DNA of 16,866 nucleotides. Source: Candidatus Zipacnadia bacterium. Its GTDB lineage: Bacteria; Armatimonadota; Zipacnadia; Zipacnadales; Zipacnadaceae. Position 1 is the stretch's first letter; every line of letters starts with the position of its first letter. Position numbers and translations under genes: made by a program. Positions 8,493 through 13,943 of this stretch are shown here, one piece after another. The notes below the pieces were generated by a model, which saw nothing but the letters and a program-made list of their open reading frames with translations, did not search any database and was not told where the DNA came from. The stretch covers positions 1 through 16,866 of the forward strand of contig JALGTI010000024.1 in the NCBI GenBank assembly GCA_029821455.1, written 5' to 3'.

Positions 8493-8514
8493 CAGGCGGA
8501 TGAAGTAGCGCCTG
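8493..8514 (-). terminator. Weak hairpin after the hybrid kinase gene
   Basis: CAGGCG (8493-8498) pairs with CGCCTG (8509-8514) around a 10-base loop, six bases past the kinase stop codon on the minus strand. No T tract follows. A second small hairpin, CCGAT-AGGG-ATCGG, lies at 8460-8473. Either could weaken read-through into the esterase gene. Confidence 0.3.
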
Positions 8515-8520
8515 CCGTAC

Positions 8521-10281
8521 TTATGCGGCCTTTTGCATGATGACTCTGTGCAACGTCTCGGCTATCTGGCTGATGCTGTACGGCTTGGCAACAACGCCAC
8601 TGAAGCCATATTCGCCGAAGTCGGCCATTATCGGATCATTGGAATAGCCGCTGGACACAATTGCCTTGACTTCGGGATCAATCTGTACAAGCTGCTGAAT
8701 AGTCTCTTTACCTCCAAGCCCGCCAGGAATGGTCAAGTCCATTATGACAGCATCGAAGGGCTGGCCACAATCTTTGGCTTTCCGATACAGCTCAACCGCC
8801 GTGGCGCCATCGGTGGCGGTTTCCGCCTCATAACCAAGTTCTCGGAGTATATCGCCGGCGACCTCGAGGACCAACTCCTCATCATCCATCAGTAGCACTC
8901 TGCCCTCCCCTGTGGGCACCTCATCCGCTTCCTTTGTTTTGACTTGAAGTTCGCCGGCGAAGGCGGGCACATAGATATGAAAGGTTGTTCCGACTCCCAT
9001 TTCGGATTCCACATCAATATAGCCGTCATGCTGCGCGATGATGGAATAGCTGGTGGTAAGCCCCAGGCCGCTGCCCTTTTGCTTGGTGGTGAAGTAGGGG
9101 TCGAATATCTTTGACAGGTGCTCTGGGGGGATGCCCACTCCCTCGTCTTGCACGGATATTCGCACATAGTCTCCGGCCGGCAGTGGCAGGCTGTCTTCGG
9201 CGCCAAGCGCGACATTCTCAGCCCGTACCCTGATTGTCCCACCTTCGGGCATCGCCTGGTCGGCATTGATAATCACGTTGTTGAGGACTTGATAGATTTG
9301 GCCTTTGTCAACTTGAGCCGGCCACAGGTCGTCCGCAATAGAAACGTCGCGCCTGACATTCGAGCCACTGAGAGCGAAGTTGGCCGCGTCCACGACTAAT
9401 TCCTCGGTAGAGGCGGTTTCTCTGATTGGCACACCACCTGTGGAAAAGGTGAGCAACTGCTGGGTCAGGTCTTTCGCCCTCGATGTAGCTTTCTCTGCCT
9501 CTGTCAACTTCTCTCCGATCTTACCGCCGGGCACTGCAAGCGTCTTTGCAAGTGTGATATTGCCCCAGATTGCGGTGAGGAGGTTGTTGAAGTCGTGGGC
9601 AATGCCGCCGGCAAGAATGCCGACCGAGTGAAGTTTCTGGGCCCTTTGATGCTCTTGCTCTGCCTTGCGTTGTTCAGTGACATCACGGAACACCAGGACC
9701 ACACCAATGACCTTGCTATCCTTATCGCGGACAGGCGCGCCGCTGTCTGCAATGACTCGCTCGGTGCCGTCTTTGGCCACCAGAACCGTATTGTTGGCAA
9801 GGCCAATCACTCCGCCCTCAGTCAATACCTTCTTGACAGGATCCTCGGCGGGCGCGCGGGTCTGTTCATTGACGATATGAAACACGTCAGCAAGCGGCTT
9901 GCCAATCGCCTCTTCCTGCCGCCAGCCGGTTAGCTCTTCGGCGATGCGATTCAGCAACACTACCTTGCCCTCCATATCAGTTGTGATCACGCCATCCCCG
10001 ATGCTGCGGAGGGTTACGCTGAGGCGCTCTCTTTCAGCAGCCAGCGCTTCCTCCGCTCGCCTGCGCCTCCCTACAATTATTGACATAAGTAGGCTAAAGG
10101 CAACAGAATATGCCAGCACCGCCAACCGGACATGGATCGCGTGTTTGGGCACACCAAGTGTCAGCAAGCTCCAAAACGAAACCTGATCATAGATAAACAG
10201 GTAGTCCACGAGGGCGCTAACTGGCCAAAACAGCAGACCAGTGGTAAGTGAAAACAGGATAACTTTCTCTTCAGCTTTCAT
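8521..10281 (-). CDS. Membrane-bound hybrid sensor histidine kinase (PAS-HisKA-HATPase-REC)
   Basis: A 586-residue hybrid kinase. Two membrane helices (about 7-30 and 51-71) enclose only a short loop, so there is no extracytoplasmic sensor domain. A PAS domain spans about 88-205, with DGVITTDMEGKVVLLN at its start and the DVTEQRKAE linker at its end. The HisKA motif GGIAHDFNN carries phosphoacceptor His229. The ATPase domain shows NNVIINADQA (N box), DEGVGIP and GSGLGL. The C-terminal receiver (about 460-582) has an MDDEE acidic pocket, phosphoacceptor Asp515 in VIMDLTIPGG, and Lys566 in KPYS. ATG 10281 follows a GGATGG site; a longer TTG start at 10332 is less likely. No separate response regulator or phosphotransfer gene is in the window, so the output partner is unknown. 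It lies between the sulfatase and the esterase on the same strand. Confidence 0.9.
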   Translation of the reverse strand: MKAEEKVILFSLTTGLLFWPVSALVDYLFIYDQVSFWSLLTLGVPKHAIHVRLAVLAYSVAFSLLMSIIVGRRRRAEEALAAERERLSVTLRSIGDGVITTDMEGKVVLLNRIAEELTGWRQEEAIGKPLADVFHIVNEQTRAPAEDPVKKVLTEGGVIGLANNTVLVAKDGTERVIADSGAPVRDKDSKVIGVVLVFRDVTEQRKAEQEHQRAQKLHSVGILAGGIAHDFNNLLTAIWGNITLAKTLAVPGGKIGEKLTEAEKATSRAKDLTQQLLTFSTGGVPIRETASTEELVVDAANFALSGSNVRRDVSIADDLWPAQVDKGQIYQVLNNVIINADQAMPEGGTIRVRAENVALGAEDSLPLPAGDYVRISVQDEGVGIPPEHLSKIFDPYFTTKQKGSGLGLTTSYSIIAQHDGYIDVESEMGVGTTFHIYVPAFAGELQVKTKEADEVPTGEGRVLLMDDEELVLEVAGDILRELGYEAETATDGATAVELYRKAKDCGQPFDAVIMDLTIPGGLGGKETIQQLVQIDPEVKAIVSSGYSNDPIMADFGEYGFSGVVAKPYSISQIAETLHRVIMQKAA

Positions 10282-10451
10282 AACCCATCCGCCGTCGCCT
10301 GTGCTATGTTCCTCGTACAATGATTTCGGCAAGCTGTTGTCACAACTTTACCAATGCGTATCCTCAACTTGTCCCCCGGGGTAGCTTTGACGACGAAGGG
10401 ACGTTAAGTGTGGACGCCGGAGCCAGTAACCCGGCCGGCAGGTAGCACTGC

Positions 10452-10471
10452 CGTGCCTGCGAGGCGGCACG
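10452..10471. other. Hairpin in the sulfatase-kinase gap
   Basis: CGTGCC (10452-10457) and GGCACG (10466-10471) form a perfect six-base stem with an eight-base loop, without a T run on either strand. The same 268-base gap (10282-10549) holds an 11-base palindrome, GTTGT-C-ACAAC, at 10336-10346, upstream of the kinase start and a candidate operator. I see no convincing promoter in the gap. Confidence 0.3.
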
Positions 10472-10549
10472 TGACATAGAGCATCGGAGTTGGTGAATCA
10501 CTCAATGCTTGAAGCGGGCGCGAGAATATCAATAGGCTTGGATGACGCG

Positions 10550-11869
10550 TTAGTTGTCCAGTTGCGCACTCTCTATGCGTTCACGCTGGGCCTTGGTCGG
10601 CGGGACATCGCCGTACAGCAGCGCGTCGTTAGTCTCTTCCATCCAGGTCTGGACGCGGCGCCGTAGCTCCTGGGCGATGTCGGCATAAGCTGGATCATCA
10701 ATCACGTTATTCTGCTCCAGGGGGTCAGCTAGCAGGTCATAGAGTTCTTCTGCGGGGCGTTGTGTTCCATAGAACTCAGCGCGCAGCTCTTGCCCGGAGG
10801 GAGACACATAAATGTCGGCAGGTAGATAGACAAGTGGCCGATTGCCGAAGTTGCGGATGTACTTGTGGGTCCTGGTGCGGATGCAGCGCATCGGGTTATA
10901 CTTGTCGTGCCAGGTCATCTCTGCGTAGATGTCGTCGCGTGCCTGATACTCACGGCTCTCGAGCAGTGGCAGGAAGCTACGGCCTTCCACCTCATCCGGC
11001 GTCTTGGCTCCTACGAGGTCAAGGATTGTGGGGAGGAAGTCGCAGTTAGTGATGAGTGCATTGTGGCGCACACCGCCCTCAAAGTGACCCGGCCAGCGCA
11101 TTATGAATGTTGTCTTGAGGCCGGGGTCGTAACAGGTGCCCTTGGCGCGCGGCATCGCGATGCCGTGGTCGGTGGTGAAGATGAAAACGGTGTTGTCTGC
11201 CAGGCCAGTGCGCTCCAGCGTCTCCCTGATGATGCCTACGCACTCATCCACACGGAAGATCAGCCCGTGCAGGCCGGCGATCTCCGCACGGATGGCCGGA
11301 GTATCTGGGAGGTAGGGGAGAGGCTGCACCTTCTCCGGGTTGTCCTTGTCGTAACCCTCCTGGTCATAGGGCCGGTGTGGCTCGGTAAAGCCAACTGAAG
11401 CAAAGAATGGCTTATCCCCCGACACTTGCGCTTGCTGCTCCAGAAATGTGACGAGCAGTTCGGTGGCGCCACGCGCATCTCTTCTGCTCTCGTCAACGTG
11501 TTGATAGCCCAATCGCGGCGCTTCGTTATGCTCGTGCTGGAGGCCGAAGAGGTAGGTACAGTAGCCGGCTGTATTCAAATACATCGGCAGCGTGACTTCC
11601 TGCGCACCTATCTCCCAGCCGAGGTGGGCCAGGCCGACCAGACCATTGTTGTGCGGATAGCGGCCGGTCATAATGCTGCCGCGACTGGGTGAGCACTGGG
11701 CTGCCGTGCAGAAGTGGTTAGTGAACAGGACCCCATCCTCAGCCAGGCCATCTATCTGGGGAGTTTCAATTGTCGTGCCCAGGCAGCCCACGTGCTGGCC
11801 CAGGTCGTGGCAGATCACCATCACAATGTTGGGGCGCGAGCCTGCACTACTGCTGCTATCAGTTGCCAT
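10550..11869 (-). CDS. Type I (formylglycine) sulfatase
   Basis: Arylsulfatase/alkaline-phosphatase superfamily enzyme, 439 residues, predicted to hydrolyse sulfate esters or N-sulfates. The formylglycine signature CSPSR is at 59-63, so Cys59 would need conversion by a maturase that is not in this window. Metal-site residues include Asp22 in VICHDLG and Asp234-His235 in FTTDHG. The usual double Asp of the first site reads His-Asp here. The layout resembles the heparan-N-sulfatase-like S1 subfamily, but the substrate cannot be assigned. No signal peptide is visible: the N terminus is MATDSSSSAGSRPNIVMV. This suggests a cytoplasmic enzyme acting on imported oligosaccharides, or an unrecognised export route. 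ATG 11869 has a strong GAGGAGG site. The gene is divergent from the cold-shock gene. Confidence 0.9.
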   Translation of the reverse strand: MATDSSSSAGSRPNIVMVICHDLGQHVGCLGTTIETPQIDGLAEDGVLFTNHFCTAAQCSPSRGSIMTGRYPHNNGLVGLAHLGWEIGAQEVTLPMYLNTAGYCTYLFGLQHEHNEAPRLGYQHVDESRRDARGATELLVTFLEQQAQVSGDKPFFASVGFTEPHRPYDQEGYDKDNPEKVQPLPYLPDTPAIRAEIAGLHGLIFRVDECVGIIRETLERTGLADNTVFIFTTDHGIAMPRAKGTCYDPGLKTTFIMRWPGHFEGGVRHNALITNCDFLPTILDLVGAKTPDEVEGRSFLPLLESREYQARDDIYAEMTWHDKYNPMRCIRTRTHKYIRNFGNRPLVYLPADIYVSPSGQELRAEFYGTQRPAEELYDLLADPLEQNNVIDDPAYADIAQELRRRVQTWMEETNDALLYGDVPPTKAQRERIESAQLDN

Positions 11870-12104
11870 CCAAAGGCCTCCTCAGGTTAACGGAGTAAAT
11901 GTAGGCGATCACTTCTTCGTCCGTTCTGCTCTACCTCCACGGTTTGCCCAGCTCAGTATCCACGAGTAAAGCTTCCCGGGCAGTCTCACAGGACAGACGA
12001 AGGAGCAGCTCATGAGATGGCGCATATCGGATGCTCAAGTAGCCATTCCAGCCCAGGTTTTGCCCCTTTGATACAGACAATCTGGATCTTAGAGTAGCTA
12101 TTTC
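11870..12104. other. Divergent intergenic region between sulfatase and cold-shock gene
   Basis: Apart from the sulfatase ribosome site, the cold-shock promoter at its right end and one doubtful 19-codon reading frame, I see nothing assignable in this stretch. No convincing -35/-10 pair for the sulfatase could be picked out on the minus strand. Confidence 0.5.
12012..12071 (+). CDS. Possible 19-residue peptide with good ribosome site
   Basis: ATG at 12012 is preceded by GAAGGAG (11999-12005) at a six-base spacing and opens a 19-codon frame (MRWRISDAQVAIPAQVLPL) ending in TGA at 12069. It has no recognised family and lies upstream of the cold-shock promoter. A chance frame is quite possible; it is listed only because the ribosome site is unusually good. 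Confidence 0.15.
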   Translation: MRWRISDAQVAIPAQVLPL

Positions 12105-12123
12105 AACACAAATGTGTTATAAT
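12105..12123 (+). promoter_or_regulatory. Extended -10 promoter with overlapping palindrome (cold-shock gene)
   Basis: TGTTATAAT at 12115-12123 is a perfect extended -10 element, and no good -35 is needed or seen. An inverted repeat, AACACA-AA-TGTGTT (12105-12118), overlaps the -10 by one base, the position of a classic repressor operator. Transcription should start near 12130. Confidence 0.65.
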
Positions 12124-12130
12124 TATCTGG

Positions 12131-12259
12131 CTTCGGTGCTTTTGATGGATGCCGAAGTGGTGTACTCAAAGCTAGAGGTCTCGGTTGCCAGCTTATTCCG
12201 TAGACGTGCCTCTAACAAGCAGGGCTGTGACTAGCTAGCCAACACTAACAAAGGAGGTG
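12131..12259 (+). promoter_or_regulatory. Structured 5' leader of the cold-shock mRNA with competing pairings
   Basis: The predicted leader is about 135 nt. It starts almost at once with a hairpin, CTTCGG (12131-12136) with CCGAAG (12152-12157). Further on, CCTCTA (12209-12214) can pair perfectly with TAGAGG (12173-12178), or through 12207-12213 with the ribosome site region 12253-12259 (GGAGG core, including wobbles). AGCTAG (12170-12175), which overlaps TAGAGG, can instead pair with CTAGCT (12231-12236). This is an anti-anti-SD, anti-SD, SD layout, as expected for an RNA switch. Known cspA-type mRNAs use temperature-dependent leader folding. Pairings were found by eye and not scored for energy. 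Confidence 0.4.
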
Positions 12260-12265
12260 CGTCTA

Positions 12266-12469
12266 ATGCCTGCAGGCAAAATCAAGTGGTTCAACGACAG
12301 CAAGGGCTATGGCTTCATCGAAGTCGAGGGCGGCGAAGATGTGTTTGTGCATTTCTCTGCCATCGCCGGTGAAGGCTACCGCACACTGAACGAGGGCGAC
12401 AACGTCGAGTTCGACATTGTCGAGGACTCCAAGGGCCCTCGTGCAGAGAATGTTAAGGTCATGGGGTAA
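12266..12469 (+). CDS. csp: Cold-shock protein (CspA family)
   Basis: A 67-residue single cold-shock domain, the normal length for the family. It binds single-stranded RNA or DNA and melts mRNA structure. RNP1 is KGYGFI (13-18) and RNP2 is VFVHF (26-30), with aromatic residues Trp8, Phe9, Tyr15, Phe17, Phe27 and Phe30 on the nucleic-acid face. ATG 12266 is chosen over an in-frame GTG nine bases upstream, because that GTG overlaps the strong AAAGGAGGT ribosome site. The gene is monocistronic, with its own extended -10 promoter, long leader and downstream terminator. Its cold regulation is inferred from family behaviour and leader architecture. Confidence 0.95.
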   Translation: MPAGKIKWFNDSKGYGFIEVEGGEDVFVHFSAIAGEGYRTLNEGDNVEFDIVEDSKGPRAENVKVMG

Positions 12470-12494
12470 TTCCGACTTAGCTTCTCAGTAACAC

Positions 12495-12523
12495 AAGCCC
12501 CGCTGCCATCTGCAGCGGGGCTT
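12495..12523 (+). terminator. Terminator of the cold-shock gene
   Basis: A perfect 12-base stem, AAGCCCCGCTGC (12495-12506) with GCAGCGGGGCTT (12512-12523), closes a five-base loop 25 bases after the stop codon. The T tract is poor (GGCATATCTTGGG follows). The A-rich left and T-rich right ends may let it work in both directions. Confidence 0.8.
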
Positions 12524-12538
12524 GGCATATCTTGGGAC

Positions 12539-12601
12539 GATCATTGACTTCAAATTGCCTCTTGATTCTGAATGGAAAGGAGTCTTCAATGATCATTGAC
12601 T
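12539..12601 (+). repeat. Palindrome over a start codon plus upstream direct repeat
   Basis: TCAATGATCATTGA at 12586-12599 is a perfect 14-base palindrome containing the ATG of the amidohydrolase. GATCATTGACT occurs at 12591-12601 and again exactly 52 bases upstream at 12539-12549, about five helical turns away. This could be a two-site operator for DNA looping, or an RNA hairpin hiding the start codon. Coincidence is not excluded. Confidence 0.4.
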
Positions 12602-13329
12602 CCCACGTTCATCTCAAGCATGGAGATGTCGAGGGTACGGAGTATGCAGCGGGGACGATCGTGGAGATTATGGACGCTGTGGACATTGGCAAGTCTGTCG
12701 TATTTGCTATATCAACGACGACAAAGCATTCCATTGAGATGGCGCAAGAGGCGGCCAGTGAATTCCCCGACAGACTGATACCGTATGCCAATGTTGAACC
12801 CAGCTACGGCCGGCCTGCTCTGGAGCAGATTGATGAGGCTATCTCAGAGCTTGGGTTTCGGGGAATGAAGATACACCTGGGCTATGGCGTGCCGCCCCTG
12901 GAGGCAATGAAACCATTCCTGGAACTGGCCGGCAGGCACGCAGTTCCATGCCTGATTGACTGCAAGGGGATGGCGGACTACGTCGGGGGTATGGCAAGGG
13001 CATGTCCGCGAACGAAGATAATCGTCGCTCATCTGGGGCAGTATCTTTGTGAAGATGAAGCCCTGATTGACCGCTTCATCGCTTTGGCACAGGCCCACGA
13101 CAATATCTTTCTGGATGTCAGCGGGGTCGTCATTCCTGGTAAGATCAAGGAAGCAGTCCAGCGTCTTGGCGCCGGGAGGGTCTTCTTTGGTACTGATGGG
13201 CCGCATCCAGCGCCCGACCTGGTCACGTTCGCTCGCACCGAACTCGATAAGATTCGAGGGTTGGCCTTGCGCCCGGATGACGAGGCGGCAGTTTTGGGCG
13301 GAGCGCTCGCGGAACTGCTGTGTATCTGA
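12589..13329 (+). CDS. TIM-barrel metal-dependent hydrolase (Amidohydro_2-like)
   Basis: A 246-residue protein of the amidohydrolase superfamily, closest in pattern to the ACMSD/Amidohydro_2 group. His6 and His8 form the HxH metal motif (MIIDSHVHL). MKIHLGYG (93-100) ends a barrel strand. His148 in IIVAHLG and Asp203 in FGTDGPH are the later ligand and catalytic positions. The strand that usually carries a metal-binding His (pattern P-hydrophobic-H-x-G) reads VPCLIDCKG here, with Asp124/Cys125 in place of His. Either metal coordination or function has therefore changed. ATG 12589 follows AAAGGAG by six bases; an in-frame upstream codon at 12532 is rejected. The substrate is unknown. No promoter is clear between the cold-shock terminator and this gene. 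Confidence 0.8.
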   Translation: MIIDSHVHLKHGDVEGTEYAAGTIVEIMDAVDIGKSVVFAISTTTKHSIEMAQEAASEFPDRLIPYANVEPSYGRPALEQIDEAISELGFRGMKIHLGYGVPPLEAMKPFLELAGRHAVPCLIDCKGMADYVGGMARACPRTKIIVAHLGQYLCEDEALIDRFIALAQAHDNIFLDVSGVVIPGKIKEAVQRLGAGRVFFGTDGPHPAPDLVTFARTELDKIRGLALRPDDEAAVLGGALAELLCI

Positions 13330-13356
13330 GTTCCATCCATGTTGGCAGCCCCGTGC

Positions 13357-13386
13357 TTGACACCACTTGGCGCGATTGGCTATAAT
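13357..13386 (+). promoter_or_regulatory. Consensus sigma70 promoter for the S1-domain gene
   Basis: A perfect TTGACA (13357-13362) and a perfect TATAAT (13381-13386) are separated by 18 bases. Transcription should start near 13393, giving a leader of about 76 nt. It is the best promoter in the window and suggests strong constitutive expression of the S1 protein and probably of the kinase behind it. Confidence 0.85.
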
Positions 13387-13468
13387 CCGACCTGTCTGAC
13401 GGCAGCAGCTGCCCAAGCGTGGCCGTCTATCTTCGGTTCAGTTCACTAGAGCGGAGGCCATCTAGATT

Positions 13469-13852
13469 ATGCCGGCCAATCCCGGCGAGATAGTAGACGG
13501 AAAGGTCATCAAGCTACTCAAGTATGGTGCCATCGTGGAACTGGAAGAAGGTGAGTCAGGGCTGGTGCACATCTCTGAGATAGCGAATGAATACGTGCGC
13601 GATGTCGCCGAGTACTTGCGCGAAGGGGACCAGGTGACGGTGAAAGTACTGGCCTCCAAGGAACCGGGGCGGTTTGAACTGTCAATCAAGCAGGCCAGTC
13701 CCGGAGGGGTTGGCGCAGGTGTGGCGGCACCCCGGGCGCGGCGCTCTGTGAACGAATCGTTTGAACGACGCCTTGACAGTTTTATGAAAAAGAGCAATCA
13801 ATTGCAGAACGAGCGAAGGCGGGGACGCGAGTCGCGGCGGCGCCGCGGATAG
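13469..13852 (+). CDS. S1-domain RNA-binding protein (YabR/GSP13-like)
   Basis: A 127-residue protein. One S1 OB-fold domain covers about 5-75, with the typical pattern GEIVDGKVIKLLKYGAIVEL, then GLVHISEIA and a conserved GDQVTVKVL strand. The tail is basic and Arg-rich (about 86-127, ending in a RRRGRESRRRRG-type run), which would add nonspecific RNA affinity. It resembles the small stand-alone S1 proteins YabR and GSP13 of Firmicutes, which associate with ribosomes or RNA. The start ATG has GGAGG 11 bases upstream, a longish spacing. It is expressed from the consensus promoter at 13357-13386 and precedes the soluble kinase by 91 bases on the same strand. Confidence 0.88.
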   Translation: MPANPGEIVDGKVIKLLKYGAIVELEEGESGLVHISEIANEYVRDVAEYLREGDQVTVKVLASKEPGRFELSIKQASPGGVGAGVAAPRARRSVNESFERRLDSFMKKSNQLQNERRRGRESRRRRG

Positions 13853-13876
13853 CAGACATGCATCCTCGGTCAAACA

Positions 13877-13910
13877 CTGAGTACATATTGAGCCTCGTAG
13901 CGATACTCAG
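13877..13910 (+). other. Hairpin between S1 gene and kinase gene
   Basis: CTGAGTA (13877-13883) and TACTCAG (13904-13910) are perfect complements seven bases long around a 20-base loop. There is no T run after it, so termination is unlikely. It could stabilise the upstream message or tune kinase translation. A palindromic protein-binding site is another reading. Confidence 0.35.
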
Positions 13911-13943
13911 ATTTGAACTGCCTTGCAGGAGGACAGGTAGGAA

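Noticed and set aside
10282..10332. Longer hybrid-kinase start at TTG 10332
   Set aside because: It has a weak ribosome site, and the added residues carry no feature; ATG 10281 directly precedes the first membrane helix.
12545..12573. TTGACT as a -35 for the amidohydrolase
   Set aside because: At a 17-base spacing the -10 would be CTGAAT, only three matches to TATAAT, and the start site would fall on the ribosome site.
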